From positions 25,553-61,312 of the forward strand of contig JAQVYS010000005.1 in assembly GCA_028708605.1 (NCBI GenBank): a stretch of 35,760 nt of DNA, in the 5' to 3' direction. Position numbers and translations under genes: made by a program. The stretch comes from Bacillota bacterium. Its GTDB lineage: Bacteria; Bacillota; DTU065. Each line of letters begins with the position of its first letter. Position 1 is the first letter of the stretch. The notes under the pieces were generated by a model, which saw nothing but the letters and a program-made list of their open reading frames with translations, was not told the DNA's origin and searched no databases. Of this stretch, positions 16,636 through 26,576 are shown piece after piece.

Positions 16636-18000
16636 ATGGAGACGATAGTGGAAGCTAGAGGAAAAATACCTGTAAAAGGTAGTTATGATGTTATTGTTGT
16701 AGGGGGAGGAACAGCTGGTGCGATTGCTGGTATTGCAGCAGCAAGAGAAGGCGCAAAAACGTTAATTGTAGAAGCACATGGCTTTTTAGGTGGTTCAGCT
16801 ACAGCTTCTTTAGTTACTCCTCTTATGTCAAACCACGTTGATGGAAAACCTTTAAATGCAGGTATTGGCCTTGAAGTAATGCAGCGTTTAGAGGAAACCG
16901 GTGACTGTGCTGCGCTAAACAATAACCTTGGTTACTTTAACTGGGAGATGTTAAAGTTTGTGTTGGAAGATATGTACCTTGAAGCAGGGGGAAATCTCCT
17001 TTATCACGCCCAATACAGCGCCCCCATCATGGAAGAAAACACCATTAAGGGCATCATTGTTGAGACTAAATCTGGACGTCTTGCGATAATGGGTAAAGTT
17101 ATTATTGACGCTTCAGGCGATGCCGATGTTGCTGCAACTAGCGGAGCACCAATCGAATCTGGAGATGAAAGCGGCAAAAATCAAGCTATGAGTCTGCGTT
17201 TTAGCGTTGCCAATATTGATCTCGATAAGTTTGGCGCTTTCTTGTATAGTCTCGATGGTTATAAGGCAAACCCTCCTTTTTACCATGGAGCACATGTAAA
17301 CGGTAAGCAATTTGCCCTAACACCTACCTTTGAAAAGGCTTTTGAAGATGGCGTATTAGAGGTGTCAGATGGTGACTACTTCCAATTCTTTGGCGTGCCA
17401 GGCAGACCTAATGAGCTGGCTTTCAACTGTCCAAGAATCAGTGAAAATACTGATGCAACCAATGTCGATCATCTAACAAATGCGCAAATCGAAGGTAGAA
17501 GCCGTATTAGAAGATTCATGAACTTCTTCAAAAAATACTTTCCAGGTTTTGAAAACGCTTATATCTCTTCTATCGCAAACATGGTTGGTATTAGAGAATC
17601 TAGACGGGTAAGGGGCGAATACTACCTTACAGAAGACGATTATGGAAATACGGTGAAATTCCCTGATGGAATTGCTAAAAACCGTTATCCAATCGATGTG
17701 CACAGTCCCAAAAAAGGTGGAGGAGTTAACTTCTATTCAGGTTTAAAGCCAGGAGAATATCATGAGATTCCTTACAGATGCTTAGTTCCTCTAAATGTCG
17801 AAAATCTTTTGGTCGTGGGCCGATGCATCTCATGCTCGTTTGTAGCACAAGCTGCAATAAGAATCGAGCAAAATTGTCACGCGTTTGGAGAAGCTGCAGG
17901 AGTTGCAGCCGCTCTAGCTCTTAAGGAAAATGTTAGTGTAAGAGAGTTAGATGGAGTTAAGTTGAGAGATAAACTCAGAGAAAATGGTGCAAATCTCTAG
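16636..18000 (+). CDS. FAD-dependent oxidoreductase (FAD_oxidored type)
   Basis: YDVIVVGGGTAGAIAGIAAAREGAKTLIVEAHGFLGGSAT dinucleotide-binding motif; VIIDASGDADVAATSGAP; NLLVVGRCISCSFVAQAAIRIEQNCHAFGEAAGVAAALA. Confidence 0.92.
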   Translation: METIVEARGKIPVKGSYDVIVVGGGTAGAIAGIAAAREGAKTLIVEAHGFLGGSATASLVTPLMSNHVDGKPLNAGIGLEVMQRLEETGDCAALNNNLGYFNWEMLKFVLEDMYLEAGGNLLYHAQYSAPIMEENTIKGIIVETKSGRLAIMGKVIIDASGDADVAATSGAPIESGDESGKNQAMSLRFSVANIDLDKFGAFLYSLDGYKANPPFYHGAHVNGKQFALTPTFEKAFEDGVLEVSDGDYFQFFGVPGRPNELAFNCPRISENTDATNVDHLTNAQIEGRSRIRRFMNFFKKYFPGFENAYISSIANMVGIRESRRVRGEYYLTEDDYGNTVKFPDGIAKNRYPIDVHSPKKGGGVNFYSGLKPGEYHEIPYRCLVPLNVENLLVVGRCISCSFVAQAAIRIEQNCHAFGEAAGVAAALALKENVSVRELDGVKLRDKLRENGANL

Positions 18001-18031
18001 AATTTAGCTCCTAGAAGGAGTAGTAGATAAA

Positions 18032-19393
18032 ATGCAATACGATGTAATAATTGTCGGAGGAGGCCCTGCAGGAATCTTTGCAGCATTAGAACTTGCTGAA
18101 AAAGCTAAGGTACTCTTGATTGAAAAAGGCCGTATTATCGAAAAAAGAAACTGCCCTATGAAAGAAAGAAATGTTCAGTGTGTCCAATGCAAGCCTTGTT
18201 CCATTACTTGTGGATGGGGTGGCGCTGGTGCTTTTTCCGATGGTAAGTTAACTATCTCTACTGAAGTCGGTGGACATCTTGACGAATATATAGGAGAGAC
18301 CAAGCTGAAAAACCTAGTAGATGAAGTGGATAGAGTTTACCTAAACTATGGAGCGCCTGAAAAACTCTATACCGTAGATCGGAAGCGTTTAGAGCAATTT
18401 AAAAGGGATGCAACTAAGGCTGATTTGCATCTAGAGTATAGCCCAATTAGGCATCTTGGTACAGGAAGAAGCCAGGCGGTTTTGTTAGCTATGAAAGATG
18501 AGCTGATAAAGCGAGGTGTAGAGATTAAAACTTCCCTTACTGTAAAGCGAATCTTAATAAAAGACGAAAAAGTAACTGGTGTAGAAACTGATAACGGCGA
18601 TTTTTTTGCGCCAAAGGTAATTGTTGCGCCTGGACGTGAAGGTCATAATTGGTTTACGAAAGAAGCATCTAGACTAGGGCTTGAAAGTGATATCAATCCA
18701 GTAGACATTGGGGTTAGGGTAGAGCTTCCTAAAGTCATTATGGAGCACCTTACAGATCATTTATTTGAATCAAAGTACATCTATTACTCCAAAACCTTTG
18801 AGGATAAGGTCAGGACATTTTGTATGTGTCCTGGAGGAGAGGTTGTTGCTGAAAACAACTCTGGTCTGATCACAGTAAACGGTCATACTCATGCTGAGAG
18901 AACTACAGAAAACACCAACTTTGCCATCTTAGTCAGCAAAAACTTTACAGAACCTTTTAAAGATCCCACCAAATATGGTCAGTATATCAGCACCCTTGCT
19001 AACCTTCTTGGTGGAGGTGTGCTTGTTCAAAGGCTCGGGGATCTTTTGGATGGACGACGTTCTACCCATGATAGGATCGCCAAGAGTATAACGCGCCAGA
19101 CTCTAACAAATGCAACCCCAGGTGATCTTTCACTAGTTTTCCCATACAGACACCTTGTAGATATTTTAGAGATGCTCCAAGCCTTAGATAAAGTAGCTCC
19201 AGGAGTCTATTCTAGAAGCACCTTGCTCTACGGTGCAGAGGTTAAGTTCTATTCTTCAAGGGTCAAGGTGTCAAAAAACCTTGAAACTGCAATTAAGGGC
19301 TTATATGCAATAGGCGATGGTGCAGGTATTACTAGAGGATTGATGCAAGCATCATGCTCTGGTATTATTGCTGCAAGAAACATCATCGAATAA
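18032..19393 (+). CDS. NAD(P)/FAD-dependent oxidoreductase (COG2509-like FAD-dependent dehydrogenase)
   Basis: YDVIIVGGGPAGIFAALELAEKAKVLLIEKG; cysteine-rich CPMKERNVQCVQCKPCSITCGWGGAGAFSDGKL; GLYAIGDGAGITRGLMQASCSGIIAARNI. Confidence 0.92.
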   Translation: MQYDVIIVGGGPAGIFAALELAEKAKVLLIEKGRIIEKRNCPMKERNVQCVQCKPCSITCGWGGAGAFSDGKLTISTEVGGHLDEYIGETKLKNLVDEVDRVYLNYGAPEKLYTVDRKRLEQFKRDATKADLHLEYSPIRHLGTGRSQAVLLAMKDELIKRGVEIKTSLTVKRILIKDEKVTGVETDNGDFFAPKVIVAPGREGHNWFTKEASRLGLESDINPVDIGVRVELPKVIMEHLTDHLFESKYIYYSKTFEDKVRTFCMCPGGEVVAENNSGLITVNGHTHAERTTENTNFAILVSKNFTEPFKDPTKYGQYISTLANLLGGGVLVQRLGDLLDGRRSTHDRIAKSITRQTLTNATPGDLSLVFPYRHLVDILEMLQALDKVAPGVYSRSTLLYGAEVKFYSSRVKVSKNLETAIKGLYAIGDGAGITRGLMQASCSGIIAARNIIE

Positions 19394-19406
19394 AAGACAC
19401 AAAAAG

Positions 19407-19441
19407 AAACTGCAGAGCCTTGTATTTTGCAGTTTCTTTTG
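19407..19441 (+). terminator. Rho-independent terminator of the FAD-oxidoreductase operon
   Basis: aaaGAAACTGCA...TTGCAGTTTCtttt. Confidence 0.85.
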
Positions 19442-19507
19442 GTTTTGTAGCGAGTCTAAGTTGACAGAAGATCGGTTTTTAAAATAGCCATGAGTGGTGG
19501 TAAGTAA

Positions 19508-20479
19508 ATGAAAATATTAGAGGTTCTACCCTATGGACAGCGTGGGGGAACAGAAAAAGCGGTTAGTATTCTCTCCCAAGGGTTAATAGAAAGAGATCAC
19601 AAAGTTACTGTGCTAATTCCAGACGGACCAGGGATAACGTTTTTTAAAGAAACTAAGTTAGAACTCTTGCCACCAGGCTGTCTTCAAAGACGAAAGATGA
19701 TAGTAAACCTTTTGAAAGAATATGATCTAGTCCATATTCACGCTGCAAGAGAACTTGTAAAAGACTACAACAAGCCAGTGGTTTTTACTCCACACAGCTA
19801 TTATAATCAACTAGATCGTTTAATGGTCAGAGTCTTTGCGAGAAAAGCTCAGATAATCTGTTTTACAGAATGGGAAAAAATGATGTTAACTCGCCTTGGT
19901 CTAAAAAAGATTACCGTCATACCAAACGGGATTTTACAACCACCAAGTCTTGAGAAAACAAATGACAGAGCTCTCTTAAGAATTGGGTATTTAGGAAGGT
20001 TGACCAAGGATAAAGGCTTAGATATGCTTTTTAAGGAACTTGTAAAACTAGAGGAGCCGTATGAGCTAGTTATCGCAGGTGAAGGAAAAGAGGAAGAAAA
20101 CTTAAAACACCAAGCTAGAATCCTTAAGCTACCAGTTACCTTTGTAGGCTTTCAAGAGGCTTATGCTTTTTTAAGTACACTTGATATCTTTGTCTTGCCA
20201 TCTAGAACAGAAACCTTTGGAATTGCCTTAGTAGAAGCGATGAGCCAAGGCCTTGCCTTAGTGGCAGCTGATGTATGTGGTCTTAAAGAAATTGTAGGCA
20301 GCGCAGGATTGGTGGTTTCTCATCATAGCCTTGCATCTGCCTTAAAAAAAGTGATTAGGGACAAAGATTTAAGAGAGTCGTTAGGTAATAGAGCTAAAGA
20401 GAGATTCGCAAAATGTTATACATCAGAAAAAATGGTCACAGAGACCGAAAAGCTCTATTTATCTTTATTGCAAGGCTAA
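19508..20479 (+). CDS. Glycosyltransferase family 4 (GT-B) protein
   Basis: GQRGGTEKAVSILSQGL, IGYLGRLTKDKGLDML, VIAGEGKEEENLK, VLPSRTETFGIALVEAMSQGLALVA. Confidence 0.93.
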   Translation: MKILEVLPYGQRGGTEKAVSILSQGLIERDHKVTVLIPDGPGITFFKETKLELLPPGCLQRRKMIVNLLKEYDLVHIHAARELVKDYNKPVVFTPHSYYNQLDRLMVRVFARKAQIICFTEWEKMMLTRLGLKKITVIPNGILQPPSLEKTNDRALLRIGYLGRLTKDKGLDMLFKELVKLEEPYELVIAGEGKEEENLKHQARILKLPVTFVGFQEAYAFLSTLDIFVLPSRTETFGIALVEAMSQGLALVAADVCGLKEIVGSAGLVVSHHSLASALKKVIRDKDLRESLGNRAKERFAKCYTSEKMVTETEKLYLSLLQG

Positions 20480-20581
20480 CGACTTTGTGGACGTCGTTAC
20501 AGAACTAGCGCCGTTAGATGATTAACGCTGCTGCCTGATCGGTTTTCACCAGAAAAGTTGATAAAGGGGTGCAGATATTAC

Positions 20582-21712
20582 TTGGAAAGAAAGTTAACAG
20601 TTTGGTTTAGTATGATCGCTTTATTGTTGGTTGTATTAGGAAGTTTGGGGGAGATTGTTCCAGGATTAATTCTCCTACTTGCGTCCTTTTTCTACCCACC
20701 TTTTTTGAAGGATTTTATTAATGAGGCAAAAGTCTATGCGCCACAAAAAAGGTTTTTTACCCAGGTGAGTTTCATATTTGCACTTTGGGCAGCGCTTGCA
20801 ACATTATTTGTAAATCCTAGCAGTAGTGTTTCGTGGGGGATTGTTGTAGGACTTTTGATTGTTATTTTCCCAGTCTTTTTCGCAGGGATATATGCAAGAA
20901 AGCTTGACTCAAAGTTTTTGTGGCACATTTTTATTTTTGGCGCTGGCCTAGCAACAGTATTGATCTTTTATGACTATTTTATAGTTGGAAACAGACGCGC
21001 TGAGCTTTTAGTAGGTTGTAACGCAGCAGGAACGCTGCTTTTAATTGCTTTAGCTACCTTTTTAGCAGCTTTTTATAAGGAAAAAGACAAGCGTCGCTGG
21101 TTCTATCTTGGAGCTAGCTTCTTTACAGTTGTAGGTATTATTTTGACTGCATCTAGGGCTGCGTGGATAGGTATGGCAGTTATGTTTGTCTCGTTGCCTC
21201 TATTTGGAGCAAAAACCAAACAGTTTTTGGCAATCATTCTTGTAGTAACCTTAGTTTTAGGACTGATAATATTTACTAATAGTTATTGGAAGCAACGCTT
21301 TTTAACGATCTTCGATCTAGACCAAAATTCAGCGAGACTTAACGCTTATGAGGCATCAATCTCCATGATGACAAAACATCCTTTTGGAATTGGTCTTGGT
21401 AACTTTGAGAGTGAACATCGAAACTACCTTCCCGAAGATAAAAACCCGCTTTCTCATGCCCATAACATCTATTTACAATTCGGAGCTGAGTTAGGCTTTG
21501 TAGGCTTTGTCTTAAGTGTTTTAATCTACCTTACAGTGCCTTTGATGTGCTTTAAGATTGCCAAAGTTAAGCCGTATTTTGGACCGATTGGGGCTGGATC
21601 TTTAGCAATATTTGTGAGAGAACTTTTTGATGCAACTACTCTAGGACTTGCAGTAGCAGGCTTCGTCTGGTTTTTATTTGGTCTAGTCTTTGCAGAGTAT
21701 GTAGCTTTATAA
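20582..21712 (+). CDS. O-antigen ligase/polymerase (Wzy_C) family membrane protein
   Basis: Polytopic. TASRAAWIGM and HPFGIGLGNFESEHRNYLP...LSHAHNIYLQFGAELGFVGF motifs. TTG at 20582 with AAAGGGGTG upstream is a better start than 20558. Confidence 0.88.
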   Translation: MERKLTVWFSMIALLLVVLGSLGEIVPGLILLLASFFYPPFLKDFINEAKVYAPQKRFFTQVSFIFALWAALATLFVNPSSSVSWGIVVGLLIVIFPVFFAGIYARKLDSKFLWHIFIFGAGLATVLIFYDYFIVGNRRAELLVGCNAAGTLLLIALATFLAAFYKEKDKRRWFYLGASFFTVVGIILTASRAAWIGMAVMFVSLPLFGAKTKQFLAIILVVTLVLGLIIFTNSYWKQRFLTIFDLDQNSARLNAYEASISMMTKHPFGIGLGNFESEHRNYLPEDKNPLSHAHNIYLQFGAELGFVGFVLSVLIYLTVPLMCFKIAKVKPYFGPIGAGSLAIFVRELFDATTLGLAVAGFVWFLFGLVFAEYVAL

Positions 21713-21721
21713 AATGATCTT

Positions 21722-21759
21722 AAAGAAAACGCCAAAGTTTAGACTTTGGCGTTTTCTTT
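21722..21759 (+). terminator. Rho-independent terminator (perfect 17-bp stem)
   Basis: aaagaaaacgccaaagt-ttag-actttggcgttttcttt. Confidence 0.93.
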
Positions 21760-21909
21760 AACCTTACAAAAGCATATCTTTTAAGAGCCTCACAAAAAAG
21801 GCTCTACTTTTGACCAAGTACGTTTAGAAATGAGTTTAAAGGTCAAATTAAGCAGCAAGAGATTTATTTAAGAAACTTAGCTTATACATTGAAATTTGTG
21901 ATAAAAGAC

Positions 21910-21938
21910 TTGCAAAAAGAAAAAGCTATAGGTATAAT
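21910..21938 (+). promoter_or_regulatory. Sigma-A promoter of the ctsR operon (TTGCAA-17-TATAAT)
   Basis: TTGCAA 21910-21915, TATAAT 21933-21938, 17-bp spacer. Confidence 0.8.
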
Positions 21939-21939
21939 A

Positions 21940-21964
21940 AGGTCAGAAGGTCAGGAAAGGTCAG
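21940..21964 (+). promoter_or_regulatory. Putative CtsR operator: three direct (A)GGTCAG repeats
   Basis: GGTCAG at 21941, 21949 and 21959, just downstream of the -10 and immediately before the ctsR start. Resembles the GGTCAAA heptad repeats bound by CtsR. Confidence 0.75.
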
Positions 21965-22420
21965 GTGAAAGAAGTGCGCAGCTTAAGTGACTTCATTGAA
22001 AAGCATATTTTAGAGCTCCTAAGTGAAACACAAGACGACTATATTGAACTACAACGCAGAGAGTTAGCTGAGACATTTCGCTGTGTACCTTCACAGATCA
22101 ATTATGTCCTCCAAACCCGTTTTACCCCCGAAAAAGGTTTTGTTGTAGAAAGCCGTAGGGGCGGGGGAGGATATATTAGGATAGTCAGACTTTTTGAAGA
22201 GCCTGATTGGAAATTAGTCAAAGCCAAACTAAAATCAAACGTTAAACGAGACGAAGTAATACCTATTCTTGACATCTTGGTAGAAGAAGATGTCCTTAAA
22301 CCTAAAGAAGCGAGATTAATTGACTTGATTATTAAAAGTGAAGAAGAAAACCTTGATGATAGCCTCAGGGCTATGCTTTTTAGATCACTTATTGTTTTAA
22401 TTGGAAATTTAAGGAGGTAG
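21965..22420 (+). CDS. ctsR: Transcriptional repressor of class III stress genes
   Basis: SLSDFIEKHILELL, RRELAETFRCVPSQINYVLQTRFTPEKGFVVESRRGGGGYIRI (HTH and glycine-rich wing). Followed by mcsA-mcsB-clpC. Confidence 0.96.
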   Translation: MKEVRSLSDFIEKHILELLSETQDDYIELQRRELAETFRCVPSQINYVLQTRFTPEKGFVVESRRGGGGYIRIVRLFEEPDWKLVKAKLKSNVKRDEVIPILDILVEEDVLKPKEARLIDLIIKSEEENLDDSLRAMLFRSLIVLIGNLRR

Positions 22421-22426
22421 AAAGAT

Positions 22427-22936
22427 ATGTTGTGTGACAGGTGTAACTTAAACCCTGCTACAGTGCATTTAAAAACTATCTTAAATGGTATCGTAGAAGA
22501 AAAGCATCTGTGTCAAAAATGTGCAAAAGAAACTGGTCAGTTGCAGATGCTAAATGTCACAAACCCATTTAGCTCGTTCTTTGAAACCCTACTTGGCTCT
22601 ATGGAATATCAGCCTACACTGCTTAGAAGTAAATGTGGCGTGTGCAACTTAACTTTTGACCAATTTCGCAGAACTGGGCAACTTGGATGTCCGTCATGTT
22701 ATAGAGAATTTAATAATGAATTGCAACCTATCCTAAGAAGGATTCAGGGTGATGTCACTCACCGGGGTAAAATCCCAGTAAGACAAGGAGGCAATTTAAG
22801 CCTAAAGCGTCAGATTGAAAAATTAAGAGATGAACTGAAAGATCTTGTAAAGCGTGAGGAATACGAGAAAGCAGCTAAGGTTAGAGATGAGATTAAAGAA
22901 CTAGAAGAAAAGGCAGGGGGCAATCAAAATGGCTAA
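22427..22936 (+). CDS. mcsA: McsA, CXXC zinc protein/McsB activator with UVR motif
   Basis: CDRCNLNPATVHL, CQKCAKETG, CGVCNLTFDQFRRTGQLGCPSCY, C-terminal UVR motif REEYEKAAKVRDEIKELEEK. Confidence 0.95.
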   Translation: MLCDRCNLNPATVHLKTILNGIVEEKHLCQKCAKETGQLQMLNVTNPFSSFFETLLGSMEYQPTLLRSKCGVCNLTFDQFRRTGQLGCPSCYREFNNELQPILRRIQGDVTHRGKIPVRQGGNLSLKRQIEKLRDELKDLVKREEYEKAAKVRDEIKELEEKAGGNQNG

Positions 22937-23969
22937 AAAAGATATTTTAGATCTGGTTACTCCCTGGATGATCAAAGACGGCCCAGATGGTGATGTGGTT
23001 CTTTCAAGTAGAATTCGCCTAGCAAGAAACCTTAAGGATCAGCCATTTCCATGGCATGCAAGCCTAGAAACTAGAGAAAAAGTTAGAACTAAGATTAAAA
23101 AGGCAATCAATCCTGAAGAATTTGATTTTCTTAGCCTAGAGGATATTAGCTCTCTAGAGCGAGAAAATATGATGGAAAGCCATCTACTTAGTCCGCAGAT
23201 TATTGCAGATCCTGCAGGTAGAGGCGTAGCTATATCAAAAGATCGACTTTCCAGTATTATGGTTAACGAAGAAGATCACTTAAGAATCCAATCGATCGCC
23301 CCTGGCCTTGATTTAGATGTTGCAATGAAAAAAGCCAATGCTATCGATGACCAAATCGAGAAAGTCCTAGATCTAGCTTTCGATGAAAAGTATGGCTATC
23401 TGACAGCTTGGCCTACTAATGTAGGTACAGGTATTAGAGTATCAGCAATGGTACACCTTCCAGGTCTTGCCCTTACAAATAACATGCCAAGAACACTAAA
23501 CTCTGTCAATCAGCTTGGTATGGTAGTTCGCGGTATCTATGGCGAAGGTACAGAAGCTCTCGGTAACCTCTATCAGATCTCAAACCAGAGGAGCCTAGGC
23601 AGAAGCGAAGAAGAGTTTCTAAAAGACTTAGCTACAGTTGCTACTCACGTTATTGGTGAAGAGCGTAAAATTAGAAATATTGTCATTGAGAAAAACCGTG
23701 CTTTTCTTGAGGATAAAGTCCATCGCTCCTTAGGTACACTAAAAGAAGCGAGGCTAATAGGTACTAATGAAGCCTTAGCTCTACTTAGTGATGTGAGACT
23801 AGGGATAGACCTTGGCCTGATAAGCGACGCGATAAAACCAACGGTTCAAGCTTTGATGCAGATTATTAGACCTGCTCATTTACAAAAGTATTTGGGCAAT
23901 AACTTAGACCCTGAGATGCGGGATTACTATCGCGCAACTGTAATCAGGGAAGAATTAGCAAAGGAGTGA
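22929..23969 (+). CDS. mcsB: Protein-arginine kinase
   Basis: [44 protein letters not shown], phosphagen-kinase-like fold motifs. Operon context. Confidence 0.96.
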   Translation: MAKKDILDLVTPWMIKDGPDGDVVLSSRIRLARNLKDQPFPWHASLETREKVRTKIKKAINPEEFDFLSLEDISSLERENMMESHLLSPQIIADPAGRGVAISKDRLSSIMVNEEDHLRIQSIAPGLDLDVAMKKANAIDDQIEKVLDLAFDEKYGYLTAWPTNVGTGIRVSAMVHLPGLALTNNMPRTLNSVNQLGMVVRGIYGEGTEALGNLYQISNQRSLGRSEEEFLKDLATVATHVIGEERKIRNIVIEKNRAFLEDKVHRSLGTLKEARLIGTNEALALLSDVRLGIDLGLISDAIKPTVQALMQIIRPAHLQKYLGNNLDPEMRDYYRATVIREELAKE

Positions 23970-23976
23970 CAAAAAT

Positions 23977-26400
23977 ATGTTCTTTGATCGTTTTACAGAA
24001 AAAGCAAAAAGGGTACTAGCAGCTGCTCAAGAGGAAGCAAGAAATATGGGCCATGACGTTGTCGGAACTGAGCATGTTCTTCTTGGGCTAATGAGCGTCT
24101 CTGATGGAGGCGCAAGCAAAGCAATGACTTCAAGTGGACTATCTTTAGAAGCTATAAAAGAACGCATCGAAGAGATTATTCCTGTGGGAACTAGTGGAGA
24201 ATCAACCCAGATTCCAATGACAGCCAGAGTAAAAACCATACTTACTTTGGCCTTTGAAGAAGCTAGAATACTTGGTTACCCTTATGTAGATACAGAGCAT
24301 ATTCTCCTCGGCCTTTTAAGGGAAGGGGAAGGAGTGGCGGTTAACGTTCTTAGAAGTTTTGGAGCAGAACCTACAAAACTAAGAGAGCTAGTCATAAATC
24401 AATTGAGAAACCAGGGAGATACTGGCGACAAAGAGACTAGGAGACCGAGAAACAAAAACACCCCTACACTTGACTCATTTGGCCGCGATTTAACTGAAAT
24501 GAGCGAAGAGGGCAAGCTTGATCCTATTATAGGTAGAGATCAAGAGATCCAAAGAGTCATTCAAATTCTTAGTCGGCGTACTAAGAACAACCCAGTCTTA
24601 ATCGGTGAGCCTGGCGTTGGTAAAACAGCTGTTGTCGAAGGATTGGCTCAAAAAATCACTGCTGGGGATGTTCCAGAAAGCCTTAAGGATAAAAGAGTAG
24701 TTGCTTTAGACATGTCTGGTGTAGTAGCTGGCTCTAAGTTTAGAGGCCAGTTTGAAGAACGCCTTAAAAAAGTAATAGATGAAGTAAAGACAGCAGGGAA
24801 TGTAATTCTCTTTATCGACGAGCTCCACACTCTAGTTGGAGCCGGAGCTGCAGAGGGTGCTATCGATGCTGCTAATATCTTAAAACCGGTTCTAGCCAGA
24901 GGAGAGTTGCAAACAATCGGTGCAACAACCATAGATGAATACCGCAAGCATATTGAAAAAGATGCAGCTCTAGAGCGAAGATTCCAGCCGATTATGGTTG
25001 GAGAGCCTACAGTGGAAGATACAATTCAGATTCTTTATGGCTTAAGAGATAGATATGAAGCCCATCACAGGGTAAAGATCACTGATGAAGCGATAGAGGC
25101 TGCAGCCAGATTATCTGCTAGGTATATCTCAGATAGGTTCTTGCCTGATAAAGCCATAGACTTAATCGATGAGGCCTCATCAAAAACTAGACTTGCAACC
25201 TTAGTGACTCCTCCTTCTGTTAAGGAGATTGAGGAAAAGCTCGCAAACCTTAAACGTGAAAAAGAAGTAGCTATTCAAAATGAAGAGTTTGAAAAAGCAG
25301 CTGATCTACGTGATCAAGAGCAAGAGATAGAAAAACAACTAAAAGATCATCAGTCAGATATTGAAAAGGAGAGAAGCCTTACCTCTATTGAAGTTAGAGC
25401 AGATGATATTGCATCAATAGTTGCTAGCTGGACTGGTATTCCTGTAACAAAGCTCACTCAGGAAGAAAGTAAAAAGCTACTCGATTTGGAGGAAGAACTC
25501 CACAAAAGGGTTATTGGTCAAGATGAAGCTATCGATGCAGTTAGTAAAGCTGTGAGGCGCTCTCGCTCTGGACTAAAAGATCCCAAACGCCCTGTTGGTT
25601 CGTTTATCTTCCTTGGGCCAACAGGTGTAGGTAAAACTGAGCTTGCTAGAGCGTTAGCTGAGGCAGTCTTTGGCGATGAGGATGCTATGATCAGACTTGA
25701 TATGTCAGAATACCAAGAAAGGCATACGGTCTCAAGGCTGATTGGTTCGCCTCCTGGATATGTGGGTTATGATGATGGAGGCCAGCTTACAGAGCAGGTA
25801 AGACGGAAACCATACTCTGTTGTACTCTTTGATGAAATCGAAAAGGCCCATCCTGATGTTTTTAACGCACTTCTTCAGGTACTCGAAGATGGTCATCTTA
25901 CAGATAGTAAAGGTCGGAAGGTTGACTTTCGAAATACTATCATCATCATGACCTCTAACGTTGGAGCTACAGATATCAGAAACAAAGGTGGTTTAGGATT
26001 TAGGACCTCAGAGTCTGGAGCCTATGAGTCAATGAGAGATAAGGTTATGGATGAATTAAAGAAGACCTTTAGACCAGAGTTTCTTAACAGACTAGACGAA
26101 ATTATGGTTTTCCATGCTTTGAACAAAGATCAGATTTCACAGATCGTTGATCTGATGATTAATGAGCTTAAAAGCAGGGTCTTAGATCAAGGTTTGCATC
26201 TAGAAGCTACAGATAAAGCAAAGAGTGTTATTGTGGAACAAGGTTATGACCCTGACTTTGGTGCAAGACCACTTAGACGTGCGATTCAGCGTCTAGTGGA
26301 GAATCCTTTGAGCGATGAGATACTCTCAGGGAGGTTTAAGTCAGGAGACACTGTAGTTGTAGATAGTGAAGAAGGCAAAATCGTCTTTCAACAGGAATAG
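23977..26400 (+). CDS. clpC: ATP-dependent Clp protease ATPase subunit ClpC
   Basis: Clp_N repeats, two Walker A motifs ([30 protein letters not shown]), UVR motif [20 protein letters not shown]. Confidence 0.97.
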   Translation: MFFDRFTEKAKRVLAAAQEEARNMGHDVVGTEHVLLGLMSVSDGGASKAMTSSGLSLEAIKERIEEIIPVGTSGESTQIPMTARVKTILTLAFEEARILGYPYVDTEHILLGLLREGEGVAVNVLRSFGAEPTKLRELVINQLRNQGDTGDKETRRPRNKNTPTLDSFGRDLTEMSEEGKLDPIIGRDQEIQRVIQILSRRTKNNPVLIGEPGVGKTAVVEGLAQKITAGDVPESLKDKRVVALDMSGVVAGSKFRGQFEERLKKVIDEVKTAGNVILFIDELHTLVGAGAAEGAIDAANILKPVLARGELQTIGATTIDEYRKHIEKDAALERRFQPIMVGEPTVEDTIQILYGLRDRYEAHHRVKITDEAIEAAARLSARYISDRFLPDKAIDLIDEASSKTRLATLVTPPSVKEIEEKLANLKREKEVAIQNEEFEKAADLRDQEQEIEKQLKDHQSDIEKERSLTSIEVRADDIASIVASWTGIPVTKLTQEESKKLLDLEEELHKRVIGQDEAIDAVSKAVRRSRSGLKDPKRPVGSFIFLGPTGVGKTELARALAEAVFGDEDAMIRLDMSEYQERHTVSRLIGSPPGYVGYDDGGQLTEQVRRKPYSVVLFDEIEKAHPDVFNALLQVLEDGHLTDSKGRKVDFRNTIIIMTSNVGATDIRNKGGLGFRTSESGAYESMRDKVMDELKKTFRPEFLNRLDEIMVFHALNKDQISQIVDLMINELKSRVLDQGLHLEATDKAKSVIVEQGYDPDFGARPLRRAIQRLVENPLSDEILSGRFKSGDTVVVDSEEGKIVFQQE

Positions 26401-26406
26401 TATGAT

Positions 26407-26443
26407 AGCGGTATAACAAAAAGGTGTTATGCCGCTTCCTTTT
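26407..26443 (+). terminator. Putative terminator after clpC
   Basis: AGCGGTATAAC ... GTTATGCCGCT followed by a short T-rich tract. Confidence 0.65.
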
Positions 26444-26576
26444 ACTTAAAAGTTATAAGTAGATATACATGGATTATTTCAGTTCGTTGTAGTTTCTTGG
26501 AGGATTACAAACCCAAATCATGGAAAGTTATTCATATACATACTTTTTTGTTAATTAAAGTTAGTGAGGTGGCTTA

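Noticed and set aside
24648-24947. 99-aa ORF antisense to clpC
   Set aside because: Antisense shadow ORF within a highly conserved gene; composition reflects the opposite strand.
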